Assembly (NCBI GenBank): GCA_011390635.1
Contig: JAABSA010000008.1
Span: forward strand, 57,454-119,522
Source: Desulfotignum sp.
Lineage (GTDB): Bacteria; Desulfobacterota; Desulfobacteria; Desulfobacterales; Desulfobacteraceae
Length of the DNA stretch: 62,069 nucleotides
Direction of reading: 5' to 3'
This document shows positions 49,781 through 59,092 of this stretch, in pieces. The notes beneath the pieces were generated by a model. It was not told the origin of the DNA, did not search any database, and was given only the letters and a program-made list of their open reading frames with translations. The translations under genes and the position numbers were made by a program. Each line of letters opens with the position of its first letter. Position 1 is the first letter of the stretch.

Positions 49781-50665
49781 ATGGCATCTGATACCCTTGT
49801 CAGGAACCTGAGAACAGAGTTGGAAATGTCTGAAAGAAAACGTCTGCGCTTGCAGCGAAGCCGGTTTCTAAAAGATTTCGAGCCCGAAGATACCAGCCTC
49901 TGGACCATGCTGGATCTGATGAGCCTGATTTTGATCTTTTTTATCATGCTCTATACAGTTCCTGCCCCGCCCGCAGCATCGGACATCATCCCGAAAATAC
50001 AGCAGCCACTTTCAAAAATATTCAAAAAACCGGTATCCCGTGATACTGCCCGGCCCGGCAATGATGACAACTCCAGAAACGAGGACAACTTCGGGAACAA
50101 TGAGAAGCTCACGACCGATGAGAAGTTCACGACCGATGGCAGGTTTCAAAACCACACAAGGGTTGAGAAGACTTCTGCATCCCGTGGCAGGGAAGGACCG
50201 CCCGATACCATGGGATTTTTGGCCCTGGAAAAAGACCTGCACCTTGCCATGGCCGGCACGGCCCTGTCTGATTATGATATCAGGATGACCCGGGACCGCA
50301 TCAAACTGGTCATCGGCGAAAACATCAGTTTTCCTGTGGGCAAAGCAGAACTGCTGGATCATATCAAAGGACCTTTGGCAAAAATAGGGGATGCCCTGTC
50401 CCGGGAACAGGGATTTCGCATTGTGGTGGCCGGGCATACAGACACCACCCCTATCAATACGCCCCGGTTTCCCTCCAACTGGGAGCTGTCTTTGGCCAGG
50501 GCCCTGGGTGTGGCCAAATTTCTCATGGCCCGGGATGTAAACCCGGCCCGGATTTCAGTGGAAGGTTTCGGCCCTTACCAGCCGGTTGCTTCAAATACCG
50601 ACCCGGAAAGCCGCAGGGCAAACCGCCGGGTGGAAATTTCCCTGATACAGGATGATCCCATTTGA
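49781..50665 (+). CDS. MotB/OmpA-type partner protein
   Basis: A 294-residue protein with one membrane helix (about 44-62; TMLDLMSLILIFFIMLY) that includes the aspartate expected for ion flow, and a C-terminal OmpA-like peptidoglycan-binding domain (about 180-288; VVAGHTDTTPIN, NWELSLARALGVAKFL, RRANRRVEISL). The linker has short imperfect repeats (LTTDEKFTTDGRF, DDNSRNEDNFGN). It pairs with the MotA-like gene just upstream. The cargo or task is unknown. Confidence 0.86.
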   Translation: MASDTLVRNLRTELEMSERKRLRLQRSRFLKDFEPEDTSLWTMLDLMSLILIFFIMLYTVPAPPAASDIIPKIQQPLSKIFKKPVSRDTARPGNDDNSRNEDNFGNNEKLTTDEKFTTDGRFQNHTRVEKTSASRGREGPPDTMGFLALEKDLHLAMAGTALSDYDIRMTRDRIKLVIGENISFPVGKAELLDHIKGPLAKIGDALSREQGFRIVVAGHTDTTPINTPRFPSNWELSLARALGVAKFLMARDVNPARISVEGFGPYQPVASNTDPESRRANRRVEISLIQDDPI

Positions 50666-50733
50666 AGAGGAACACACAGCGGCAAGCCGGTTTCAGCTAC
50701 AGCATACGTCATACATAAAGCTACCGGGTAAAA

Positions 50734-51855
50734 TCACCAGGCCCCCACCGGGCGGACGGCAGGATCGGCCTTGATGAATTCTTTAAGCGCTGGAATCTCT
50801 TTTCGGGCATTTTCCCGGTCGGCATACCTGCCGGAGCGAACCAGGTACCAGGATCGTTGTTTTTTGTCTTTCAGCACCAGAATTTTTGCGTCAAATCCAT
50901 TTTCAATAAGTTTTTCATGTAAATTCCGGGCATTTTCCCGGTTGAGAAATGCACCGGCCTGGAGGGTATACATGCGCTTTTCAGATACTGCCCCTGTTTT
51001 TTCACCAGCTGCCGGGGTATTTTCCCCGGACTGGTCTGTGACTTCTGTCTGGTCTTTACCTTCTGTCTGGTCTGTGCCCTCAGTCTGGTCTGTGCCCTCA
51101 GTCTGTTTTTCGTCCCCGGACAGGTCTGCAGCCCCTGGAGAGGCTGTGTTTGCATGGGACGCTGCATCTGCCTGGGAGTCTGCATCTGCCGGAGAGTCTG
51201 TATCCCCGGCAGCCCCTGTGCCGGACTGCCGGAGGCTGGCCAGTTTTTCAATGGCATAGGGGGTCTGGCGGTCTATTTCTATGGCCATCTCATAAAGTGT
51301 AATGGCCTCGTCCACCTGGCCGGTGTGGACAAGCAGATCTGCCTTGTAACAGATGGCCCAGTAAAAATCAGGAGAAATCGATATGGCTTTGGACAGATCT
51401 GAGAGGGCATTGTCAATTTTGTCCAGTCTGGTCATGCACAATGCCCGGTTAAAATAGGCCACAGCATTGTCAGGGGTGATTTCAATTTCCCGGTCATAAT
51501 TTTCTATGGCTTTTTCATAGTTTTCCCGGTAAAACCATATCACCCCCAGGTTACTGTAAACCCCCTTTAACGTGGGAGAAATATCTCTGGCAGATTCAAA
51601 ATCCGCAATGGCATCATCGAATCTTTCCAGTTTCATATAGGCGACACCCCTGTTTTTATAGGCATCTGCATTCCCGGGATATATGTCGATGAGATCTGAA
51701 AATGTGTCAATGGCCTGCTGGTATTCGCCCTGCTTAAATTGGAAAACACCAGTTTCAAACAACTCTTTTTCAAGCGGATCATTTGTTGTCTCAGCCCCTG
51801 CAACAGGACACAAAAACATTGCCGCTATTATAAAGCATATTATTTTTTTCACCAT
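50734..51855 (-). CDS. Exported TPR protein with C-terminal SPOR domain
   Basis: A 373-residue protein: signal peptide (about 1-21; MVKKIICFIIAAMFLCPVAGA), five or six TPR-like repeats (about 30-210), a low-complexity acidic linker (about 212-280) and a SPOR domain (about 295-365; YTLQAGAFLNRENARNLHEKL). SPOR domains bind denuded peptidoglycan at the division septum. The linker contains tandem TDQTEG units encoded by an 18-base DNA repeat. Probably periplasmic and involved in cell-wall processes. AGGAGAG precedes the ATG. Confidence 0.86.
   Translation of the reverse strand: MVKKIICFIIAAMFLCPVAGAETTNDPLEKELFETGVFQFKQGEYQQAIDTFSDLIDIYPGNADAYKNRGVAYMKLERFDDAIADFESARDISPTLKGVYSNLGVIWFYRENYEKAIENYDREIEITPDNAVAYFNRALCMTRLDKIDNALSDLSKAISISPDFYWAICYKADLLVHTGQVDEAITLYEMAIEIDRQTPYAIEKLASLRQSGTGAAGDTDSPADADSQADAASHANTASPGAADLSGDEKQTEGTDQTEGTDQTEGKDQTEVTDQSGENTPAAGEKTGAVSEKRMYTLQAGAFLNRENARNLHEKLIENGFDAKILVLKDKKQRSWYLVRSGRYADRENARKEIPALKEFIKADPAVRPVGAW
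51042..51113. repeat. 18-base tandem repeat within the TPR-SPOR gene
   Basis: About four tandem 18-base units (plus-strand core TCTGGTCTGTGCC) encode repeated TDQTEG/TDQTEV hexapeptides. In-frame, so copy number can vary without breaking the gene. Seen directly. Confidence 0.65.
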
Positions 51856-51916
51856 ATTTCTCTCCTGTTACTTACATAAAAACGATCACACATCGATTCA
51901 AAGATACATGGTTTTC

Positions 51917-51945
51917 TTGACTTTTACCAGTGAACTCCGTACTAT
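51917..51945 (+). promoter_or_regulatory. Sigma-70 promoter for the HAD-like gene cluster
   Basis: TTGACT (51917-51922), a 17-base spacer, TACTAT (51940-51945); start near 51952, 18 bases before the ATG. AAGGTGA is the ribosome site. Strong match. Confidence 0.65.
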
Positions 51946-51969
51946 TTTTCCTTTTCCAAGGTGATACTT

Positions 51970-52419
51970 ATGTTTACGCAAATAAAAAAATATTTTCAAA
52001 AGGCAAGGCAGGAAATCGACAAAGACTATGCCATTTCTGCTCCGGATACCGACAGCACGGTGCAGAACAGGCCCGGGGACGGATCGGAACCGCTGCTGCC
52101 CAGACTATGGACCGGCGTTGATCTTGACGGAACACTGGCCCGTGACAACGGATTTTCCGGTATGGACCGCATCGGAGAACCGGTTCCCGCCATACTGGCC
52201 CTGGTACGAAAAATGCTTAATAACGGCATACGGATAAAAATATTTACCGCCAGGGCAGGAGACCCTGAACAGATTCCCATCATCCGGCAGTGGCTCAAGG
52301 ACAACAACCTGCCTGATCTGGAAATCACCAATACCAAGGATTATCAGATGCAAAGACTGTATGATGACCGCTGTATCCAGGTGGAAAGAAACACCGGCCG
52401 GCTGATTGTGGACGATTAA
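51970..52419 (+). CDS. Small HAD-like phosphatase-fold protein
   Basis: A 149-residue protein. GVDLDGTLARDNG (about residues 49-61) is HAD motif I with both aspartates; IKIFTARAGD is motif II-like, and YDDRCIQVERNTGRLI holds the late acidic motif. Typical for small HAD hydrolases annotated as phosphatases. The first 45 residues are a basic helix and linker with no known match. ATG at 51970 is favoured over an in-frame GTG at 51961. It is first in a cluster of four genes. Confidence 0.78.
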   Translation: MFTQIKKYFQKARQEIDKDYAISAPDTDSTVQNRPGDGSEPLLPRLWTGVDLDGTLARDNGFSGMDRIGEPVPAILALVRKMLNNGIRIKIFTARAGDPEQIPIIRQWLKDNNLPDLEITNTKDYQMQRLYDDRCIQVERNTGRLIVDD

Positions 52420-52444
52420 AGCAAAGGCAAAGGAAAAAAACCGA

Positions 52445-53185
52445 ATGAGATTCATATACTACATTGCCGTGATCATGCTTGTTTTTTCCGGCCTGGCCGT
52501 CTACGGCCTGTTTGATACCCGCATTGACATATCAGAACCCTTTATTTCCGTCAATGACCGGATCATTTCCAAAACGGAATTTGAAAAAATGGCCCGCAGA
52601 AAACCGGCATATATGAGCCAGGAGCAGTTTGTTGAATCGGTGATTGACCAGCAGCTCATGATCCAGGAAGCCATCAGAATGGACATCCACAAGGAGGAAT
52701 CTTTCCGGGATGCGGTTGAAACTTTTTATGAGCAGTCTCTGATCAAGATATTACTGGACCGCAAACAGGCTTCTCTCACCGTTGATGTGACAGAAGCCGA
52801 CATCACAAAATTCCGGGAATGGACCGGATACAGGCTGTTTTTAACAAAATTGATTTATCCCGGCATGAAAGATGCTCTGGAAAAAACCAATGCAACAGTA
52901 CAGGAGGTTGCAGCTGATTTTACGGCATTGCCTGACCATGTGAAGTTTGCCGCACTGAACCTGGAAAAAGGAGAGTACTCCCGGCCAAGACACAGGGGCA
53001 TGCAGGGCGTTGTGGTATACAGACTTGATGACATGGAACCTGTCGCGGCCGCGGATGCTGATCCGCCTGAATCCTATGATACCCGGCAAATCCGGCAATT
53101 TCTTCAGGACATGGAAAAAGAGCAGCTTCTGGAAGAATGGACCCGTCAGATCCGGCAATCCGCAGACATCTGGAGGAAAAAATGA
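52445..53185 (+). CDS. Membrane-anchored SurA/PpiC-like protein
   Basis: A 246-residue protein with an N-terminal anchor helix (about 5-23; IYYIAVIMLVFSGLAVYGLF). The following part, ISKTEFEKMARRKPAYMSQEQFVESVIDQQLMIQEAIR, resembles the SurA/PpiD chaperone N-domain. A parvulin isomerase domain is not clear; the region at about 145-205 may be a degenerate one. It probably acts as a periplasmic folding helper. Overlaps the next gene by four bases. ATG at 52445 has AAAGGAAA upstream. Confidence 0.65.
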   Translation: MRFIYYIAVIMLVFSGLAVYGLFDTRIDISEPFISVNDRIISKTEFEKMARRKPAYMSQEQFVESVIDQQLMIQEAIRMDIHKEESFRDAVETFYEQSLIKILLDRKQASLTVDVTEADITKFREWTGYRLFLTKLIYPGMKDALEKTNATVQEVAADFTALPDHVKFAALNLEKGEYSRPRHRGMQGVVVYRLDDMEPVAAADADPPESYDTRQIRQFLQDMEKEQLLEEWTRQIRQSADIWRKK

Positions 53186-53814
53186 GCAGCCACCCCCATC
53201 ACAAACGCAGAAACTATTTTGTCAACAAAGAGTTCCAGGGACGGTATATTTTTCATTATTTTATTCTTGCCACCATAGGCAGCATTCTGTTCATGGGGGT
53301 ATTCAGTTTTTTTTCTGCAAACACCCTTTCCATTACCTATGATAATTACCATCTCCAGCTGGGGGTGACCCCCGGCATCTTATTTCAGAAAATGTTGAGT
53401 ACCCAGTGGGTGTTTATCGTGCTGGGAGGAATGGTTGTGGTGTTTGTGACACTGATGCTGACACACAGACTGGCAGGCCCTTTTTTTCGATTCGAAAAAA
53501 CCCTGGATGCGATGCTCAGCAAAGATTTGTCAGATATACTCTTTTTGCGCAAAAAAGACCAGGGCAAGGCCCTGGCAAAAAAAATGAATGCCTTTAACCA
53601 TATGCTGGGCACTGATCTGGCAGAGATCCGGAAACACAATGAAAAAATCGCTGTGTCATCCCGGAACCTGGCGCATTTATTGGATACATCGCCTGATTTG
53701 GAAACGGTTCAAGATATCCAAAAGGCCCGGATACTGCTGGATGATATACAGAAAAGCCGGCAAACCATCCAGGCGGTGGCCGGGGCATATACCATTCCTG
53801 CTGCAGAGGAATAA
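53182..53814 (+). CDS. Two-helix membrane protein with HAMP-like segment
   Basis: A 210-residue protein with helices at about 22-44 and 74-98 and a HAMP-like segment after the second (HRLAGPFFRFEKTLDAMLSKDL). The rest is a helical, probably coiled-coil, cytoplasmic tail (about 120-195). It resembles the membrane part of a chemoreceptor or kinase but has no signalling output domain. The start overlaps the previous stop (ATGA), so the two are coupled. Function unknown. Confidence 0.65.
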   Translation: MSSHPHHKRRNYFVNKEFQGRYIFHYFILATIGSILFMGVFSFFSANTLSITYDNYHLQLGVTPGILFQKMLSTQWVFIVLGGMVVVFVTLMLTHRLAGPFFRFEKTLDAMLSKDLSDILFLRKKDQGKALAKKMNAFNHMLGTDLAEIRKHNEKIAVSSRNLAHLLDTSPDLETVQDIQKARILLDDIQKSRQTIQAVAGAYTIPAAEE

Positions 53815-53825
53815 AAACACCCTGT

Positions 53826-54374
53826 ATGCGCTGCTTCCGCCTCATACCCATAGCCATGACCATGGCTATGCTCTGGGGAATGCTGTTTTTCCCCCAGAAG
53901 AATGCGCTGGCATATGAGATTGCATCGCGGTATGCCACCATCATCTACCACGACCAGGCAGCACTGAAAAAATTCAACCGCACCCTTTATCTGGGACGGC
54001 TTTCATCACAAATACAAAATCAGGGCATAGATACCATAGAAGATGAGGTGGCGGCAAAAATCAATTTTATCGTGGAAAAAACCATGGCAGTCCTGGACAT
54101 GTTTCCCCCGGAGCTGCGTTTTTCCCTTGTCATCCATCCAGGCACCCGCCAGGTCCAGCAGGATTTTAAAAATTTATACCAGGTTGACGTAAATTATATC
54201 GCGTTTTACGCACCAGCTGAAAACCGGGTCTTTTTTTCGGCAGACAATGCCAGATTACGGGTGGTTGCCCATGAAATCGGCCATGTGATTGTTGAAAATT
54301 ATTTTATCATCTCCCCGCCCCAGCATATCCATGAGGTGCTGGCCCAGTATGCAGAAACCCACATCACCGACTGA
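53826..54374 (+). CDS. Exported HExxH-motif protein, probable small metallopeptidase
   Basis: A 182-residue protein with a signal peptide (about 1-30) and a zinc-type HExxH motif (VVAHEIGHVIVENYF, about 147-161). A downstream glutamate (HEVLAQYAETHI) could be the third ligand. Small size and lack of extra domains leave the substrate unknown. It is the last of the four-gene cluster and is followed by a degenerate repeat of the next gene's 3' end. Confidence 0.68.
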   Translation: MRCFRLIPIAMTMAMLWGMLFFPQKNALAYEIASRYATIIYHDQAALKKFNRTLYLGRLSSQIQNQGIDTIEDEVAAKINFIVEKTMAVLDMFPPELRFSLVIHPGTRQVQQDFKNLYQVDVNYIAFYAPAENRVFFSADNARLRVVAHEIGHVIVENYFIISPPQHIHEVLAQYAETHITD

Positions 54375-54411
54375 TGGCTGATGGGGCCATCACTTATGGA
54401 TCAGGTTACTA

Positions 54412-54470
54412 CTTGATTTGCTGGATCATCTGCCAGGCACGGGGCTGTTCGGGGCCCAGCAGCAGAGATA
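54412..54470 (-). pseudogene. Degenerate duplicate of the O-antigen ligase gene 3' end
   Basis: Read on the minus strand this stretch translates to LSLLLGPEQPRAWQMIQQIK and a stop, clearly matching the last residues of the neighbouring gene (HALLLDPNHSRAVQMIKKIN). The two copies flank a palindrome at 54479-54503. It is either a small tandem duplication of the gene end or the original end left behind when the palindrome inserted. Confidence 0.6.
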
Positions 54471-54478
54471 ATTGGGAG

Positions 54479-54503
54479 ATAATTGGGGTCTGACCCCAAT
54501 TAT
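54479..54503. repeat. GGGGTC/GACCCC palindrome
   Basis: A perfect 25-base palindrome: ATAATTGGGGTC (54479-54490), T, GACCCCAATTAT (54492-54503). Sequences with the core ATTGGGGTCAGACCCC are known as dispersed palindromes in several bacterial genomes. It could also act as a bidirectional terminator between convergent genes, though it has no T run. Confidence 0.6.
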
Positions 54504-54509
54504 TGCCAA

Positions 54510-56888
54510 TTATTGGTTGATTTTTTTGATCATCTGAACAGCTCTGGAATGGTTCGGGTCCAGCAGCAGGGCATGCTCGTATTTGTCCAGGGCTTTGTAT
54601 AATATTCCCTGACCGTGGTAGAGATCGCCTAAGGTCACTTTGATGCCGGCATCGGCAGGCAGTTCTTTTTCGGCCCGTTCCATGACCTGGATGGCATTTC
54701 GCATGTCATTGTGTTTGTGAAAAAACCGGTATATCTTGTAATACCAGGATCTTTTGCGGCGGTCCTGGCTTTCCGGATCCTGCACAGAAGAGACCGGCAT
54801 GGCTTCAATCAGATCAAGGCAGTGCAGATACCGGTCAATGGCGGTTTCAATGTCGCCGGTATCAAACAGAAAACCGGCATAGGCGATGGCAGGGCCGGGG
54901 GTATCGGGAATGGCCCGGGCAATGTCTGCTTTGTCCGCACCGGATACAATCATGGCGGTGAGCACATTGTCCATAAAGCTTTCATCCAGTTCCAGTGTTC
55001 TGCGCATATATGTCAGCCCTGTTGCCATGTCCTGCTGTGCCAGCAGCCAGGTGGCATATTGAAAGGTATAGTTGGCAGCGGTTCTGTCATATTCCATCGC
55101 TTTTTTGAACCCCAGTTCCGCCCTTTTTGGATGACCCTGACGGGCAAGAAAATTGGCAAACCGCCCCAGGAAAATAGAATTCAGTGGATCCCGGACCAGG
55201 GCTGCGGAAAACAGGTTTGCAGCCGTCTTTCTATCGTCGGAAAACCAGGCGATATCTGCTGATATAAAGCGGCTTTCCCCATGCAATGGATCGAATGCTG
55301 CTGCCAGCCGGGCGATTTTGTCAATTTTCCCATAGATCTCTGCCGGGGTGTCTTCTGTCACAGGATAGGTCCTGATCGTATGATAATAAAATCCGCCCAT
55401 CAGGTGTGAAAAGAAAAACAGACACACACAGGCCGCGGCAAGGGCCGTGACTCCCGTCATTGCCTGTTTCACCGCCCCGGACCGCACCAGGGGCAGCCGG
55501 GAATCCGGCCTGTGTTTTTCCCTGCCGGTATGGGCGGATGCCACTGCCATGCCTGCCGCAAAAAAGAACCACAACCCATTGGCACCGATATGCAGGTTGA
55601 AATCGGTGACACTGTGCACCAGTATCGCCGCCATGGCCGTAACACTGCCGATATACAGATAAATGGAAAATGCATCCCGCCGCTGTAAAAACACCTTCCA
55701 GGTTTTCACCAGCACGACTCCCAGAAACAGGGCTGCCAGAAAAAACCCGATAATACCGCCTTCTGACAGCAGCTCCAGATAATCATTGTGTGCATGGGTT
55801 AAAAACCGGTCACTGATGATGGTGCGGTACAACGGATACACATGGGAAAAGGTTCCCATACCCGATCCTGTGACGGCAAAATCCCGGATCACCCCCCAGG
55901 TGTCTTTCCAGAAATCCAGCCGGGATTCATGGATCATCCCGTGGGCGTTTTTCAGCTGTGCAAACCGCTCAAGGATCTGGTCCCAGCCGAACCACCCGAT
56001 ACCAAGGGTGGCAAAAATGATGACACCCATGATCACAAGGGTGTTGCCCCGGCTGATTCGGCGCTTCAACAGCAGCACGGAAAACAGCACCAGTGAGGTA
56101 ACCGTGCTGATCATGGCCCCCCGGGAAAGGCTTACAAAAATGGACACCACAATGAGCAGGGCAGATGCCCCGATGAGAATATGGATATTGGCCTTTTCCT
56201 GGCTGAATATTTCGGCAATGCCCCGGATCAGGGAGGTATTGTGAATCCGCGGCCGGTAAAACAGAAACAATCCCAGCACCAGGAAAAATATCATCTCCAT
56301 CAATCCGGCATAATGGTTGTGGTTGGCATAGGGCCCCACCACAATACTGTTGTTGGGCGCATACCGGAACCACAGGGCCATGTCGGTGGTCAGGTAAAAC
56401 TGCAGAATGGAGGAAAAGGCCAGCAGTCCCCCGAAAACAGCCACCACAAACACGGTTGTGCGCAGCAGTTCTTTTCTGGAAAGCAGCTGGACCGTGAGCA
56501 CATAAAACATCACATAGGCGGCATACCGGAAAAATTCGGTTACCGTTGATTTGGGATGCACCGTCAGGGTCATGAATCCGGAACTATCGGTAACCGTCCG
56601 GGTGACAGTATGGATCTCAAAGGCTTTGGGAGATAAAAAAGCCACCAAAGCAGGGGGAAGCGGCATCAGTTGAAACAGCATATAGCCCAGAAACACCAGC
56701 AGCGGCACCATGCCAGGCACCTGATAAACGGGGCCGCTGTTTTTTATGCTGGAAATAAAAAACGCCAGCAGGGCCACGGCGGTGAGTATTTCCATGATGG
56801 CATAGGACCAGGCTTCGGTGGTCCCGAAAGCAAGGGGGGTAAACACCAGCAGAAAAAAAAACAGGCGTTTTGAAAGGGTAAAAGCCAT
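54510..56888 (-). CDS. O-antigen ligase/Wzy-like polymerase fused to TPR repeats
   Basis: A 792-residue membrane protein. About ten hydrophobic segments fill residues 5-490, with the Wzy_C-like large loop region and the motif SRLDFWKDTWGVIRDF ... YRTIISDRFLTHAHNDYLELLSEGG (H then NDYLELL) typical of O-antigen ligase/polymerase proteins. Residues about 510-790 are TPR-like helices. Such fusions occur in exopolysaccharide and exosortase loci. It is the last gene of the minus-strand polysaccharide operon; no clear ribosome site. Confidence 0.85.
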   Translation of the reverse strand: MAFTLSKRLFFFLLVFTPLAFGTTEAWSYAIMEILTAVALLAFFISSIKNSGPVYQVPGMVPLLVFLGYMLFQLMPLPPALVAFLSPKAFEIHTVTRTVTDSSGFMTLTVHPKSTVTEFFRYAAYVMFYVLTVQLLSRKELLRTTVFVVAVFGGLLAFSSILQFYLTTDMALWFRYAPNNSIVVGPYANHNHYAGLMEMIFFLVLGLFLFYRPRIHNTSLIRGIAEIFSQEKANIHILIGASALLIVVSIFVSLSRGAMISTVTSLVLFSVLLLKRRISRGNTLVIMGVIIFATLGIGWFGWDQILERFAQLKNAHGMIHESRLDFWKDTWGVIRDFAVTGSGMGTFSHVYPLYRTIISDRFLTHAHNDYLELLSEGGIIGFFLAALFLGVVLVKTWKVFLQRRDAFSIYLYIGSVTAMAAILVHSVTDFNLHIGANGLWFFFAAGMAVASAHTGREKHRPDSRLPLVRSGAVKQAMTGVTALAAACVCLFFFSHLMGGFYYHTIRTYPVTEDTPAEIYGKIDKIARLAAAFDPLHGESRFISADIAWFSDDRKTAANLFSAALVRDPLNSIFLGRFANFLARQGHPKRAELGFKKAMEYDRTAANYTFQYATWLLAQQDMATGLTYMRRTLELDESFMDNVLTAMIVSGADKADIARAIPDTPGPAIAYAGFLFDTGDIETAIDRYLHCLDLIEAMPVSSVQDPESQDRRKRSWYYKIYRFFHKHNDMRNAIQVMERAEKELPADAGIKVTLGDLYHGQGILYKALDKYEHALLLDPNHSRAVQMIKKINQ

Positions 56889-56893
56889 CTTAT

Positions 56894-59092
56894 TCAGGAG
56901 GTGGAGGCGTAATAGTAATCCCCGTAATTATAATAATACCCGCTTTTTCTGGCATTGAAATAGTTCAATACCACACCGGTCATGGGGGCATCCACCTCTT
57001 TGAGCTGCTTGATTCCCTTGCCCAGCATTTCATGGGTGGTTTTTCCGGCCCAGGTGACCAGAATCACCCCTGCCACCTGTCTGCTTAAAATAACCGGGTC
57101 TGTGACACTTGCCAGGGGCGGGGTGTCCACCAGGACCATGTCATAGGTATTCACCGCATCAGACAGCAGCGCGGCCAGATTTTTGGAACTCAGCAGTTCG
57201 GAAGGGTTGGGCGGCACAGGACCGGAGGTCATGATATCCAGATTCTCCAGAACACTCCTGTGCAATGATGTCTCCAGATCCGAAACACCGGCCAGATAGG
57301 AGCTCAACCCGGCGCTGTTGTCCAGCAGAAAATGTTTGTACTGGGTGGGCCGCCGCATATCCGCATCAATGAGCAGCACTTTTTTGCCTGCCTGGGCAAT
57401 GGAAATAGCCAGACAGGCTGTTACCGAAGATTTTCCCTCACCCGGGGTCACACTGGTAATGATCAGGCTTTTGGGCGGGGTGTCTGCAGCAGACAGAAAA
57501 ATTGCCGTGCGCATGCCTTTAAAACTTTCCGCCATCAGAGAGGCGGAATCATTCATCATATCCTGCACCAGGTCCGGTTTTTTGCCTTTTACCAGATCAA
57601 TGGTGGTGATAACCGGCACATCAAATTTTTCTTCCACATCTTCCGGGGTTTTGATGGTGTTGTCCAGGTATTCAAAAAAGAAGGCCAGGCCGATGCCGCC
57701 GAACAGGCCCAGGATAATTCCCAGCAGGAGATTGCGTTTTTTATTGGGTTTGGCCGGCTTGACAGGCAGTTTGGCCTCTTCGATCACCCATACATTCACG
57801 GACTGGTTTCGTTCCGTGATGTCCCGTTCCTTCATTTTTTTCACCAGGGCATCATACAGATACCGGTTGGTATCCACATTGCGCTGGAGCATGCCCAGCT
57901 GAATGGATTTTTCCCCAAGCTGTTCCGCGTCAAACCGGGTTGTGTCCAAAGCAGCCTTCAGGCTCAGCTCATGGGCCTGGGCCAGCTGAAATTCATTACG
58001 GATGGTCTGGACCACTTTTTCCAGTTCAGCATATTTGCTGTCTTTGAGACCCTTTAATTCTTCCTGGGCTGCTATCATGCGCGGATGTTTGACCCCATAT
58101 TTTTTGGACAGCTCAGAAATTTTTTGTTCCGCAGCCAGTATTTTCTGGTTGATAAATTCCACTGATACACTTTCAGCAATCGCCGGAATGGTTTCAAGGT
58201 TTTCTTTTTTGACATTGCGCACCTGGTTATAGACGGCTGACAGTTCCTTTCGTTTTGTCTCAGCAGCCGTAAGCTGCCGGGAAATATCGGACATCCTTTC
58301 GGGCAGCACTGTGACACGGTCTTCAATGGTGACGATATCATGGTCTTTTTTATACTGGTGGAGTTTTTTTTCAGATTCTTCCAGTTTTTTGCGCTGCACT
58401 TCCGCCTTCTGGGTCATCCACCCGATGCTGTAGCCGGACACCGACATCTGCATATCGATCAATTCATCGATATAGGCCTGTGAAAGCGCATTGGCAACGT
58501 TCATGGCCACCGCCGGATTTTCTGACATGAACCCGATCTGGAGAATGCGCGAATTCTGCACCGGGGTGACGGAAATATTTTGCTTGACAACACTTCCCAG
58601 GATATCTGCCTTGGTGGGCGGCACAGCATAAACATCCGGCATGGGGTTTTCAATCCCGCCGACTGCGTTGCCTGCCAGAAGGGCATCAATCCCCATCATG
58701 GTCTTGATGGTGGTAACCTGATCTTTCAACCATGCAGATACCATGGATACATAGGAAGGTTTTTCCTTTTTTTCCGGAAACATCACTGCATACAGTTTTT
58801 CCGGATCAAGGGCCTCCACCGCTTTTTCCACCACCGAGGCACTCATGATCAGCTGGTTCTGGGTTTCTATGAATTCCGGATCATACGGGGTGTAGGAGTA
58901 GGTGCTGGTCAAAGCCCCGGCTGTATTGCGCTCGATCATCACCTTGGTGCCGGCGTAATACTCAGGGGTCTTTGTAAACGTGGCAATGACAACAATGAGC
59001 ACGGTCAGGACAAAGAAGCTGACAATGGACCATTTTCTTTTTCGGACCACCCGCAGATAATCGCGTAAATGAATTTCTTTTTCCTGGATCAT
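56894..59092 (-). CDS. Wzc-like chain-length regulator with BY-kinase domain
   Basis: A 732-residue inner-membrane protein: Wzz domain with helix near 30-48, a long coiled-coil periplasmic part (about 190-420), second helix near 447-465, and a BY-kinase domain with Walker A TSVTPGEGKSSVTA, Walker A' VLLIDADMRRP and Walker B VLVDTPPLA. The C-terminus is tyrosine-rich (GYYYNYGDYYYASTS), the target of autophosphorylation. It controls polymer length with the Wza-like export protein. Its ATG shares a base with the preceding stop codon. Confidence 0.93.
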   Translation of the reverse strand: MIQEKEIHLRDYLRVVRKRKWSIVSFFVLTVLIVVIATFTKTPEYYAGTKVMIERNTAGALTSTYSYTPYDPEFIETQNQLIMSASVVEKAVEALDPEKLYAVMFPEKKEKPSYVSMVSAWLKDQVTTIKTMMGIDALLAGNAVGGIENPMPDVYAVPPTKADILGSVVKQNISVTPVQNSRILQIGFMSENPAVAMNVANALSQAYIDELIDMQMSVSGYSIGWMTQKAEVQRKKLEESEKKLHQYKKDHDIVTIEDRVTVLPERMSDISRQLTAAETKRKELSAVYNQVRNVKKENLETIPAIAESVSVEFINQKILAAEQKISELSKKYGVKHPRMIAAQEELKGLKDSKYAELEKVVQTIRNEFQLAQAHELSLKAALDTTRFDAEQLGEKSIQLGMLQRNVDTNRYLYDALVKKMKERDITERNQSVNVWVIEEAKLPVKPAKPNKKRNLLLGIILGLFGGIGLAFFFEYLDNTIKTPEDVEEKFDVPVITTIDLVKGKKPDLVQDMMNDSASLMAESFKGMRTAIFLSAADTPPKSLIITSVTPGEGKSSVTACLAISIAQAGKKVLLIDADMRRPTQYKHFLLDNSAGLSSYLAGVSDLETSLHRSVLENLDIMTSGPVPPNPSELLSSKNLAALLSDAVNTYDMVLVDTPPLASVTDPVILSRQVAGVILVTWAGKTTHEMLGKGIKQLKEVDAPMTGVVLNYFNARKSGYYYNYGDYYYASTS

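Noticed and set aside
48932-50665. MotAB-like pair as a Zorya (ZorAB) defence system
   Set aside because: ZorA normally has a long helical tail and ZorC/ZorD or ZorE are adjacent; none is seen here.
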